Shown here: in pieces, positions 24,898 through 33,255 of the stretch | Layout: each line of letters opens with the position of its first letter | How positions within the stretch are numbered: position 1 is the first letter of the stretch | DNA from: Betaproteobacteria bacterium | GTDB lineage: Bacteria; Pseudomonadota; Gammaproteobacteria; Burkholderiales; Usitatibacteraceae | NCBI GenBank assembly: GCA_016711875.1 | Contig: JADJSD010000001.1 | Location: 1,984,001 to 2,048,000 of the forward strand | Length of the DNA stretch: 64,000 nt | Direction of reading: 5' to 3' | The notes under the pieces: model-generated | What the model was told of the DNA's origin: nothing | The model's database searches: none | Seen by the model: only the letters and a program-made list of their open reading frames with translations | Translations under genes and position numbers: made by a program

Positions 24898-26232
24898 ATG
24901 CTCACCCGGCGTCTGGGAGAGCTGGCGCTTTCGTACCGACACGAGACACTCCCTGCGGAAGCGCGGGCGATGGCGGTACGCTGCATCCTCGACGCCACCG
25001 CCTGCTCACTTGCGGGATTGAACGAGCCGGCGGTAGTGATGGTGCGGGGGGAGGTGGCCGATCAGGGTGGAAGGGCTGAGTCCACCCTTCTCGGATCCAG
25101 CCTGCGCGTCCCGGCGGGAGGGGCTGCTCTCGCCAATGGCACCGCCGCCCATGCTCTTGACTACGATGACGTCAACCTTGCGATCCCCGGGCACGCCACT
25201 GCCGTTGTAATGCCGGCGGTACTCGCTCTCGGTGAGGCGATTGGTGCGAGCGGTCGCGAGACGGTCGCCGCATTCGTTGCTGGCTATGAGATCGCGTGCC
25301 GTGTAGGTCTTCTGGTCGCCCCGGGGCACTATGAACGTGGTTTCCACGCCAGCTCGACAGTCGGAGGGATTGGCGCCGCAGCGGCCTGCGCGAACCTCCT
25401 GCGGCTCAGCACGACTCAGGCAGCAAGTGCCCTCTCGCTTGCGGCCACCCAGGCGAGTGGCCTGAAAGCACTCTTCGGCAACATGGGCAAGCCGCTGCAT
25501 GCGGGTCTCGCGGCCAGAAGTGGCGTTCTGGCGGCACGGCTTGCCGCGCGCGGATTCGACGCTGGCTCGGTAGCACTGGAACATCCACAGGGATTCGGCC
25601 GCGCAATGAGCCCAGACTTCAAGGCTGAAGACGCTCTGGACGACAGCCGTGACCTGTTCATCCTTGCCAACCTATTCAAGTATCACGCCGCCTGCAACGG
25701 CGTGCACGCGGTGATTGAGTGTGGCAGGTTACTTCGCGAGCGCTTGCCAAATGGCTCTGCATCGATCGTACGCGTGCTCGTCACCTCCAATCCCGCCAGC
25801 GACAAGTACTGCAACATCGTTGCACCCTCCAATGCCCTTGAAGGCAAATTCAGCCTGCGGTTGAGTGCGGCATTGGGTCTCCTGGGCCGCGATACGTCGC
25901 GTCTAAGTGCCTACTCGGATGGCGCGGTGTCGGCTGCCGAGGTGATTGCCGTACGCGATCGGGTAACAGTCGCATTTTCCGCAGACCTCGGGATGATGGA
26001 GTCCATCATGGAGGTCGAGACGATAGAAGGCGAGCGAGTGACCACGCGATACGATGCGGGGTGCCCGGAAACCGATCGACAAGCCCAGGCGAGGCGCGTC
26101 GAAGCGAAATTCCAATCGCTGGTAGAACCCGTGCTGGGTGCCGCTGGCACGGTTCGGCTCAAGGACAGTATTCTGGAACTCGACGCACTGCATGACGTGA
26201 GTGCACTTAACTCGACGATAAAGTGGGACTGA
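24898..26232 (+). CDS. MmgE/PrpD-family protein
   Basis: A 444-residue member of the family containing 2-methylcitrate dehydratase, cis-aconitate decarboxylase and relatives. Typical segments are GTAAHALDYDDVN (about residues 81-93), GYEIACRVG, GFHASSTVGGIGAAAA, KPLHAGLAARSGVLAA and KYHAACNGVHAVIE. It starts 6 bases after the Bug gene. Together with the ammonia-lyase-like gene it could hydrate, dehydrate or decarboxylate a branched dicarboxylate such as mesaconate, but this is inference; many MmgE/PrpD proteins of such clusters have no known substrate. It ends the lower-G+C cluster. Confidence 0.85.
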   Translation: MLTRRLGELALSYRHETLPAEARAMAVRCILDATACSLAGLNEPAVVMVRGEVADQGGRAESTLLGSSLRVPAGGAALANGTAAHALDYDDVNLAIPGHATAVVMPAVLALGEAIGASGRETVAAFVAGYEIACRVGLLVAPGHYERGFHASSTVGGIGAAAACANLLRLSTTQAASALSLAATQASGLKALFGNMGKPLHAGLAARSGVLAARLAARGFDAGSVALEHPQGFGRAMSPDFKAEDALDDSRDLFILANLFKYHAACNGVHAVIECGRLLRERLPNGSASIVRVLVTSNPASDKYCNIVAPSNALEGKFSLRLSAALGLLGRDTSRLSAYSDGAVSAAEVIAVRDRVTVAFSADLGMMESIMEVETIEGERVTTRYDAGCPETDRQAQARRVEAKFQSLVEPVLGAAGTVRLKDSILELDALHDVSALNSTIKWD

Positions 26233-26449
26233 TCTGCCTCAGGAGTCTCGGTCCACGCAGAACCTGGAATCGGCTCAACGCACTCGGTTCAGTGCGCAAT
26301 GTGCTGCCTTCATGCTTTGAGTAACTCCTGTACTTCCGCTCCGGGTCGTTAGCGGCCAACCGCCGCCAACAGAGACTAACCACCTCAACGGCTGCACCAG
26401 CATCTCGGTCCGATGCTCCATCGCGCACGTCAGGCCGAAAGAGACGACG

Positions 26450-27460
26450 CTAGGACGACGCGGGCGTGCCGGAAGGATCGGCCGGCGCCCGGATCGCATC
26501 CGGCCTCGACCAGCGCTGCGACGCCGGCACGGCGCCCGATTCGATGAAGAGCCGCTTGATCATGGGAAACCGCGCCCGCACTTGCCGCTCCACGTCGGCG
26601 ATCGCGAGCGCCGCGTCGGCGGCGTCGGTGCCCGCGTCGAAGTCGAGATCCATCGTGACGAGCGCGTCGTCGGGCCCCACGTACATCGACAGGATGCGCC
26701 CGACGTCCCGCACCCGGGGCACGGCGAGCGCGATGCCGCGGATGGCACGCGCCGTTTCCGGGCGAATGCCCTCGCCGATGAGCAGGTCGCGCGATTGCCA
26801 GGTGAGGAAGCTCGCCACCACCGCCAGCAGCACGCCGATGAGCATCGAGGCGGCACCGTCGAACACCGGCATGTCGAAGCGATGGCTCAGCCAGATGCCC
26901 GTCGCGGCGATCGCGAGGCCCCCCAGTGCCGCCGAGTCCTCGGCCAGCACGGTATAGGTGGTCGGATCCTTGCTGCGATGGATGGCTTCCCAGAACGGGG
27001 CGGTGCCGGCTTGCTTCCGGAACTCGCGCAGCGCGATCGCGAAGCTGATGCCCTCGAAGAGCGCCGCCGCGCCGAGCACCACGTAGTTCCAGAAGGGATC
27101 CTGCAAGGGTTGCGGATGCCGGATGTGCTGCACGCCCTCGTAGAAGGAGATCCCGCCCCCGAGCCCGAAGATCAGCACGGCGACGATCAGGCTCCAGAAG
27201 TAAAGCTCCTTGCCGTGCCCGAAAGGGTGCTCGGGCGTGGCGGGCCTCTGGCTCAGGCGGATGCCCACGAGCAGGAGCATCCCGTTGAAGGTGTCGACCG
27301 CCGAGTGAATGCCCTCGGAGAGCATGGCGGAGCTGTTGGTGATGCCGGCGACGACGAGCTTCGTCGCCGCGATGGCCATGTTGGCCGCGATCGCGCCGTA
27401 GATCGCGAGCCTCGAACCGGTCGGGATGCGGGTGTTCCCGGGCGCAGCGGCTATACCCAC
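26450..27460 (-). CDS. Cation diffusion facilitator (ZnT9-like)
   Basis: A 336-residue divalent-metal exporter with six membrane helices. The first metal site is in SEGIHSAVDTFN and the second in TVLAEDSAALGG. The HPFGHGKELYFWSL motif and the AEDSAA form point to the ZnT9/SLC30A9-like branch. A cytoplasmic C-terminal domain (VTMDLDFDAGTDAADAALAI) is present. Start at GTG 27460 overlaps the corA stop, so the two metal transporter genes form one transcription unit. Confidence 0.85.
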   Translation of the reverse strand: MGIAAAPGNTRIPTGSRLAIYGAIAANMAIAATKLVVAGITNSSAMLSEGIHSAVDTFNGMLLLVGIRLSQRPATPEHPFGHGKELYFWSLIVAVLIFGLGGGISFYEGVQHIRHPQPLQDPFWNYVVLGAAALFEGISFAIALREFRKQAGTAPFWEAIHRSKDPTTYTVLAEDSAALGGLAIAATGIWLSHRFDMPVFDGAASMLIGVLLAVVASFLTWQSRDLLIGEGIRPETARAIRGIALAVPRVRDVGRILSMYVGPDDALVTMDLDFDAGTDAADAALAIADVERQVRARFPMIKRLFIESGAVPASQRWSRPDAIRAPADPSGTPASS

Positions 27461-28422
27461 GCGGCGCGGCGCAGGCGCCGGTACACGAGGAAGCAGGCGA
27501 GCGCGGTCGCGGCCACGACCATCGGATACCCGGCCTTCCAGTGCAACTCGGGCATCCACTGGAAGTTCATGCCGTACAGGCTGAAGACGACGGTCGGGAT
27601 GGCGAGGATCGCGCCCCAGCCGGCCAGGCGCTTCACCACCTCGTTCTGGTTGTTGGCTACCAGCGCGAGGTTCACCTGCATGGCCGTGGTCAGCATGTCG
27701 CGCATGCCGTCGATGAGCCCCACGAGCCGCGAGACGTGGTCCTGGATGTCCCGGAAGTAGGCCCGCAGCGCCTTGGGGATCAGGTCCTCGTGCAGGCGCA
27801 TCAGCTCGGAGCTGATCTCCGCCAGGGGCAGGGCGGCGTTGCGCAGCTCGAGGAGGTCCCGCTTGAGCGCGTACAGCCTTTCGATCACGAGCCGGTCGAA
27901 ACGGTCCCGGAAGATGTCCGTCTCGATGGCGTCGAAATCCTTCTCGAACTGCGCCACGACGGGCTGGTAGTGGTCGGCCACGAAGTCCAGCACCGCATAG
28001 AGGGCGAGCCCCGGCCCCATGGAATGGCGCCTGGTGCCGTCCTCGAAGCGCTGCAGGACCTGCGCGTAGCTCGACGACGCGCCGTGGCGCACGGTCACCA
28101 GGAAATTCGTGCCGACGAACAGGTGGGTCTCGCCGTAGACGACCTGGCCCGCCTCCAGCTGGGCCGTCTTGAGCACGATGAAGAGCGAATCGCTGTAGGA
28201 CTCGATCTTGGGCCGCTGGTGCGCGTGGTGGGCGTCCTCGATGGCCAGGTCGTGCAGGCCGAACGCTTCCTGGATTTTGCGCAGCAGTGCGTCATCGGGC
28301 TCGTGCAGCCCCAGCCAGACGAACGTGCCGGGTTGCGCGATGAGCCCGCTGACGTCGTCGAGGGCGATGGCGCCGAGGCGCTTCCCGTCCCGAAAGGAGA
28401 TGCTGTCCACGATGGAGGTCAT
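27451..28422 (-). CDS. corA: CorA-family magnesium/cobalt transporter
   Basis: A 323-residue pentameric Mg2+ channel protein. It has a large cytoplasmic domain and two C-terminal helices joined by the signature YGMNFQWMPELHW. The ATG at 28422 (MTSIVDSISF) is preferred to an upstream ATG at 28479. The LHDLAIEDAHHAHQRPKIE segment is typical of CorA. It overlaps the downstream CDF gene. Confidence 0.93.
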   Translation of the reverse strand: MTSIVDSISFRDGKRLGAIALDDVSGLIAQPGTFVWLGLHEPDDALLRKIQEAFGLHDLAIEDAHHAHQRPKIESYSDSLFIVLKTAQLEAGQVVYGETHLFVGTNFLVTVRHGASSSYAQVLQRFEDGTRRHSMGPGLALYAVLDFVADHYQPVVAQFEKDFDAIETDIFRDRFDRLVIERLYALKRDLLELRNAALPLAEISSELMRLHEDLIPKALRAYFRDIQDHVSRLVGLIDGMRDMLTTAMQVNLALVANNQNEVVKRLAGWGAILAIPTVVFSLYGMNFQWMPELHWKAGYPMVVAATALACFLVYRRLRRAAWV

Positions 28423-28529
28423 CGCCCGGGCTTTCTCAACCATTCTCGGGCCGATTGACCCGATTTTCCATTGGGCCATCGGGATACCGGTCCGTCGGTG
28501 CGGTAGCGAACAACCTGGCGGCGGCCGCC

Positions 28530-28561
28530 AAAAAGAAAGGGCCTCCCCGAGGGGAGGCCCT
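28530..28561 (-). terminator. Intrinsic terminator of pckG
   Basis: On the minus strand, an 11-bp G+C-rich stem (AGGGCCTCCCC and complement, two-base loop) is followed by TTCTTTTT. It lies 30 bases after the pckG stop. This is the clearest Rho-independent terminator in the window. Confidence 0.85.
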
Positions 28562-28591
28562 GCGACTCATGCGTGCGCCCGGAAGAAGGGA

Positions 28592-30415
28592 CTACCCCAG
28601 CTTCTGCACCAGCGTCTCGAACCGCTGCTTCATCGCGCCCGGCAGGCGCGTGCCCAGCTTGTCGAAGAACTCGCGGTGCAGCGGCATTTCCTGCTTCCAC
28701 ATGTCCTTCTCGATGGCCGAGATGGAAAGGTATTTCTCCGCGGCGAAGCCTTCGAGGCCCTTCCAGTCGAGGTCCTTGTGGCTGGGCACGTAGCCCCACT
28801 CGGTGCGCACGGCGTCGGCGATGCCCTCGACTCGCTCGACCACCCACTTGAGCACGCGCATGTTCTCGCCGTAGCCGGGCCAGACGAACTTGCCGTCGGC
28901 GCCCTTCCTGAACCAGTTCACCATGAAGATCTTGGGCGGGTACGGCACCTTGCGGCCCATTTCGATCCAGTGGGCGAAGTAATCGCTCATGTTGTAGCCG
29001 CAGAAGGCGATCATCGCGAACGGGTCGCGGCGCACGACGCCCACCTGCCCCGTGATGGCGGCGGTGGTCTCGGAGCCGAGCGTCGCGGCCATGTAGACGC
29101 CTTCGTCCCACGTGGCGGCCTCGGTGACGAGCGGCACGGTGGAGGAGCGGCGCCCCCCGAAGATGAAAGCGGAGATGGGCACGCCCTTCGGGTCGTCCCA
29201 GGCCGGGTCGATCGACGGCGTGCGCGAGGCGGCCACCGTGAAGCGCGAATTGGGATGCGCGGCGGGGCGCCCGCAGCCCGGCGTCCATTCCTTGCCCGTC
29301 CAGTCCGTGAGCTTCGGGGGCGCTTCCTTCGTCATGCCTTCCCACCACACGTCGCCCTCGGGCGTGAGCGCCACGTTGGTGAAGATGGTGTCGGCCTTCA
29401 CGGCCTCCATGCAGTTCGGGTTGGTGTCATAGCCCGTGCCGGGCGCGACGCCGAAGAAGCCCGCTTCCGGGTTGATGGCGTGGAGCCGGCCATCCTCGCC
29501 GGGCTTGATCCAGGCGATGTCGTCGCCGATGGTGGTCACCTTCCAGCCCTGGAAGGCGGGCGGCGGGATCAGCATCGCGAAGTTGGTCTTGCCGCAGGCG
29601 CTCGGGAACGCGGCCGTCACGTAGTGCTTCACGCCCTCCGGCGATTCCACGCCGAGGATCAGCATGTGCTCGGCGAGCCAGCCTTGCTCGCGCCCCATCA
29701 CGGAGGCGATGCGCAGCGCGAAGCACTTCTTGCCCAGCAGCGCGTTGCCGCCGTAGCCGGAGCCGAAGGACCAGATCTCCTTGTCCTCCGGGAAGTGCAC
29801 GATGTACTTGTGCTCCGCGTTGCAGGGCCAGGTGACGTCCTTCCGGCCGTCCGCGAGCGGCGCGCCCACGGAGTGCACGCAGGGGACAAAATCGCCGTGC
29901 TCGCCCAGGGTGGCGAGCACCGCCGCGCCCATGCGGGTCATGAGCTTCATGTTGACGGCCACGTAGGCGCTGTCAGACAGCTCGACGCCGATGTGGGCGA
30001 TGTGCGAGCCGATGGGGCCCATCGAGAAGGGCACCACGTACATCGTGCGGCCCTTCATGCAGCCCTTGAAGAGGCCCGAGAGCGTCTTGCGCATCTCGGC
30101 GGGCTCCACCCAGTTGTTGGTGGGGCCGGCGTCTTCCTTCTTCTTCGAGCAGATGAAGGTGCGGTCCTCCACGCGGGCCACGTCCGAAGGATCGGAGAGG
30201 GCGAGGTAGGAATTGGGCCGCAGCTTGTCGTTCAGCCGCCGGAAGGTGCCGGCCTCGATGAGCTGGCCGCACAGGCGGTCGTATTCCTCCTGGGAGCCGT
30301 CGCACCAATGGATGCTGTCGGGCTGGGTGAGGGCGGCGACTTCGGCCACCCATTTCAGGAGCTTCGCGTTGCGAGTCGGGGCGGTGCCCGGGACCGGGGC
30401 GGCTTGAGCGTGCAT
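28592..30415 (-). CDS. pckG: Phosphoenolpyruvate carboxykinase (GTP)
   Basis: Gluconeogenic enzyme converting oxaloacetate and GTP to phosphoenolpyruvate, CO2 and GDP. The 607-residue product has the GTP-form P-loop FPSACGKTNFAM, with its reactive Cys. It also has the metal motif GDDIAWIKPG and FIFGGRRSSTVPLV. The ATG at 30415 is preceded by GGAGGAAGG. It is monocistronic, with its own terminator. Confidence 0.97.
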   Translation of the reverse strand: MHAQAAPVPGTAPTRNAKLLKWVAEVAALTQPDSIHWCDGSQEEYDRLCGQLIEAGTFRRLNDKLRPNSYLALSDPSDVARVEDRTFICSKKKEDAGPTNNWVEPAEMRKTLSGLFKGCMKGRTMYVVPFSMGPIGSHIAHIGVELSDSAYVAVNMKLMTRMGAAVLATLGEHGDFVPCVHSVGAPLADGRKDVTWPCNAEHKYIVHFPEDKEIWSFGSGYGGNALLGKKCFALRIASVMGREQGWLAEHMLILGVESPEGVKHYVTAAFPSACGKTNFAMLIPPPAFQGWKVTTIGDDIAWIKPGEDGRLHAINPEAGFFGVAPGTGYDTNPNCMEAVKADTIFTNVALTPEGDVWWEGMTKEAPPKLTDWTGKEWTPGCGRPAAHPNSRFTVAASRTPSIDPAWDDPKGVPISAFIFGGRRSSTVPLVTEAATWDEGVYMAATLGSETTAAITGQVGVVRRDPFAMIAFCGYNMSDYFAHWIEMGRKVPYPPKIFMVNWFRKGADGKFVWPGYGENMRVLKWVVERVEGIADAVRTEWGYVPSHKDLDWKGLEGFAAEKYLSISAIEKDMWKQEMPLHREFFDKLGTRLPGAMKQRFETLVQKLG

Positions 30416-30553
30416 GGACCTTCCTCCGAGGGAATTGCCGGCTGACATGGAATCGACGCCGGCTTCTTGGCAAGTCGCCAATTATCGCACGCGAGCCGGA
30501 ATGGCCACACCCCGGCCGGGGTGATACGGACCTGTTACCGAAGGTGAGGAAAC

Positions 30554-30572
30554 GCGCCCCGGGATGGGGCGC
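30554..30572 (-). terminator. Possible terminator hairpin after the aldolase gene
   Basis: GCGCCCC pairs with GGGGCGC across a 5-base loop, 5 bases beyond the aldolase stop on the minus strand. Only a short TTT follows, so intrinsic termination would be weak. Confidence 0.3.
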
Positions 30573-30577
30573 CGGGG

Positions 30578-31219
30578 TCAGGCGGGGCGAGGTCCGTAGT
30601 GCCGGAAGCGCTCGGCCATGAGGTCCATTTCCCCGTCGGAAAGCAGGGGCGGCTCGCCCACCTGCAGGGCCTGCCAGTAAATGCGCGCCAGGTGCTCGAT
30701 CTTGTCCGCCAGGCGCAGGGCGTCCGCCAGGTCTGTTCCAAATGCAATGGCCCCGTGCTGGGCCAGGAGGCAGGCCTTCCTTCCTTCCAGGGCGGCGAGA
30801 GCCACATCCGACAGCTCCTGCGTGCCGAAGGTGCGGTAGGGCGCACAGCGGATGTCCCGGCCGCCCGCGAAGGCCACCTCGTAGTGGAACGCCGGGATCG
30901 GCCGGCCCAGGCACGCGAAGGTGGTGGCATAGGACGAGTGCGTGTGGACGACGGCGCCGGCCTCGGGTCGGGTGCGGTAGATGTCGCGGTGGAAGCGCCA
31001 CTCGCTCGAGGGCTCGCGGGGCCCGTTCGCCTGGCCGTCCATCCCGACAAGCACGAGGTCCACGGGCAGGAGGTGCTCGTAGGGGATGCCCGAAGGCGTC
31101 ACGAGGAAGCCGCCCTCGACGCGCGCGCTCACGTTGCCGCTCTTGCCCTGGTTGATCCCCAGGGCGTTCATGGCGCGCGCCGTGTGGACGATGCGCTCGC
31201 GCAGCGTGTCTTCGTTCAT
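30578..31219 (-). CDS. Class II aldolase (fuculose-1-phosphate aldolase-like, probable DHAP shunt)
   Basis: A 213-residue zinc aldolase of the FucA/AraD group. Zinc ligands are in VVHTHSSYAT and ACLLAQHGAI, and the Glu is in SSEWRFHRDIY. The ATG overlaps the mtnA stop. In bacteria with this gene pair the aldolase splits 5-methylthioribulose 1-phosphate or 5-deoxyribulose 1-phosphate to DHAP and a small aldehyde. A fuculose or rhamnulose role is less likely given the partner gene. Confidence 0.82.
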   Translation of the reverse strand: MNEDTLRERIVHTARAMNALGINQGKSGNVSARVEGGFLVTPSGIPYEHLLPVDLVLVGMDGQANGPREPSSEWRFHRDIYRTRPEAGAVVHTHSSYATTFACLGRPIPAFHYEVAFAGGRDIRCAPYRTFGTQELSDVALAALEGRKACLLAQHGAIAFGTDLADALRLADKIEHLARIYWQALQVGEPPLLSDGEMDLMAERFRHYGPRPA

Positions 31220-32298
31220 GAGGCGGGACGGGCCGCGGCGAGGCCGGCTTCGGTGGCGGGGTGCACGCCCTTTTCCGTAACGATGCCGGTGACGTACTTC
31301 GCGGGCGTCACGTCGAACGCGGGGTTCACGACCTTCGTCGAAGCGCGCGCGATCGTGACCGAGGCGGGGCGGCCGGATGCGTCCAGGCCGCGCACGATGC
31401 GCACCTCGTCGCCGCTCCTTTCCTCGATGGGGATGCCCTCGATGGCGTCGTCGATCTCCCAGTCGATCGTGGGGGTGGGCACCGCCGCGTAGAAGGGCAC
31501 GCCGTTGTCATGGGCCGCGAGCGCCTTGAGGTAGGTGCCGATCTTGTTGCACACGTCGCCGCGGCGCGTGACGCGGTCCGCGCCGACGATGCACAGGTCC
31601 ACGAGGCCCTGCTGCATCAGGTGACCGCCGGCGTTGTCGGCGACGAGCGTGTGCGGCACGCCGTGGCCCGCGAGTTCCCAGGCGGTGAGCAGGCCCTGGT
31701 TGCGCGGCCGCGTCTCGTCGACCCACACGTGGACCGGGATGCCCCTGTCGTGGGCCATGTAGAGGGGGGCGAGGGCGGTGCCCCAGTCCACGGTCACGAT
31801 CCAGCCGGCGTTGCAGTGGGTGAGGACGTTGATCGGGCGCTTCTTGAGGAAGTGCTCGGCCTCGAGGAGGGCGAGGCCGTTGCGACCGATGGCCTCGTTG
31901 ATGGCCGCGTCCTCGTCGGCGATGGCCTGGGCGAGATCCCAGGCGGCCGCGGCGCGGCGCGGGACGGGCAGGGGCGCGAGCGCCTGCATCATCCGCTCGA
32001 GCGCCCAGGCGAGGTTCACCGCCGTGGGCCGCGTGGCGCGCAGGCGGTCCCGCGTTTCGAGCAGGCAGGCATCGGAGGCGTCGCGGTTCATCGCGAGCGC
32101 CACGCCGAAGGCGGCCGTCACGCCGATGAGCGGCGCGCCGCGAACGCGCATCGACACGATGGCTTCGGCCACGGCCTCCGGCGAATCGAGCGCGCGCATC
32201 TCGAAGGCGTGCGGCAGGAGCGTCTGGTCGATGATGTGGACGCGATTCGCGGCGGGCTCGGCCCGGAGCGTGCGGTAATGCTGGCCGTCGACTTTCAT
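31216..32298 (-). CDS. mtnA: S-methyl-5-thioribose-1-phosphate isomerase
   Basis: Isomerises 5-methylthioribose 1-phosphate, or 5-deoxyribose 1-phosphate, to the ribulose form. The 360-residue product has the family segments RVRGAPLIGVTAAFG, NVLTHCNAGWI (catalytic Cys), DETRPRNQG and CIVGADRVTRRGD (catalytic Asp). No mtnP, mtnK or rest of the methionine salvage pathway is in view. The aldolase directly downstream suggests salvage of MTA or 5'-deoxyadenosine carbon by the DHAP shunt. Confidence 0.92.
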   Translation of the reverse strand: MKVDGQHYRTLRAEPAANRVHIIDQTLLPHAFEMRALDSPEAVAEAIVSMRVRGAPLIGVTAAFGVALAMNRDASDACLLETRDRLRATRPTAVNLAWALERMMQALAPLPVPRRAAAAWDLAQAIADEDAAINEAIGRNGLALLEAEHFLKKRPINVLTHCNAGWIVTVDWGTALAPLYMAHDRGIPVHVWVDETRPRNQGLLTAWELAGHGVPHTLVADNAGGHLMQQGLVDLCIVGADRVTRRGDVCNKIGTYLKALAAHDNGVPFYAAVPTPTIDWEIDDAIEGIPIEERSGDEVRIVRGLDASGRPASVTIARASTKVVNPAFDVTPAKYVTGIVTEKGVHPATEAGLAAARPAS

Positions 32299-32323
32299 GG
32301 GACGCGGTGCGGGGTGGGAAGCC

Positions 32324-33178
32324 CTATTTTGGCATGTCGGGCGCCGTGGCCGCCTCGATCGCCTGACGGAACGTCTTTGCCTGCGGGTGGTGCTTGGCGG
32401 CGTAGCCCGCGAAGCCGAGCGCGAGGACCAGCACGATCGCGAACGGCCACCACGTCTTCTTGATGACGCCGGCGACCCAGCCGGCTGCGTCCTCGTGTTT
32501 CGATCGGCGCGCGAGCCCGCCCGCCAGCATCGCGCCGAACGCCGCTTCCGTGAGGATGTCCGGCGCCGCCCAGACGAGGTAGCCGCTCGCCGCGAGCACC
32601 GCCAGCACGAGCAGCAGGCCCAGGATCACCATGCCCAGGTCGTCGCCGAGATCGAGGTCGAATCCGCCGCCGCTTCCGGAGGAGGACGCGTCGGATCCGG
32701 ATGAACTCGCGAGGGCCCGTGCGTTCAGTTGCGGCGACGACAAGGCGCCCTTCGGCCCGCCCTCGACCCACGAACCGCTCGCGCCGCCGCCGTCGAATCC
32801 GCCGCCCTTGCCCGAAAATCCGCCGCCCGAACCGCCGCTGCCCTTGCCGGCGCCGATCGGGATGTCGAGCAGGTCCGCGCCGTCCACGAGCGAGTTGCCG
32901 GATTCCTTCCGCTCTTCGCCGTCGCCCACGCCGGCGTACTGCAGCCAGAGCCAGACGCCGAGGAGGAAGACGGCGTAGGCGATCGCGATCGCGATGGGGT
33001 AGCGCACCAGCATGGAGCCCACGCCGGCTTGAAGCATGACCCAGCTCGCAAGCATGGCCGTGAGCCCGCTTGAGGCGAGGATGAGGCTCATGTGGAAGCG
33101 CACCCACAGGCGTTCCACGATGCGTCGTTTCACGCCCTGGCGCGTCCACCCGGGGGCTTGCGGATTCCTGCGGGCCAT
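32324..33178 (-). CDS. Membrane protein with Gly/Ser-rich linker, unknown function
   Basis: A 284-residue protein with two N-terminal helices (about 30-85) and a low-complexity Gly/Ser linker (about 118-170, GSGGSGGGFSGKGGGFDGGG). Two further hydrophobic segments follow in the C-terminal half (GMVILGLLLVLAVLAASGYL and TWWPFAIVLVLALGFAGYAA). No characterised family was recognised. The ATG at 33178 is chosen because the upstream extension lies in the pyrG promoter region. It ends 25 bases before the mtnA start on the same strand. Confidence 0.65.
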   Translation of the reverse strand: MARRNPQAPGWTRQGVKRRIVERLWVRFHMSLILASSGLTAMLASWVMLQAGVGSMLVRYPIAIAIAYAVFLLGVWLWLQYAGVGDGEERKESGNSLVDGADLLDIPIGAGKGSGGSGGGFSGKGGGFDGGGASGSWVEGGPKGALSSPQLNARALASSSGSDASSSGSGGGFDLDLGDDLGMVILGLLLVLAVLAASGYLVWAAPDILTEAAFGAMLAGGLARRSKHEDAAGWVAGVIKKTWWPFAIVLVLALGFAGYAAKHHPQAKTFRQAIEAATAPDMPK

Positions 33179-33255
33179 GGTCTTTCCGTCGGTCGTCGTC
33201 GGGGCGAGTTTGCGCGAATCCCGGTAGAATACAAATTTCCCGCTGGGGGGTCGCA

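Noticed and set aside
26207..26499. Two short minus-strand frames in the gap after the MmgE/PrpD gene
   Set aside because: No motif, ribosome site or family resemblance; the gap 26233-26449 shows nothing I can support.
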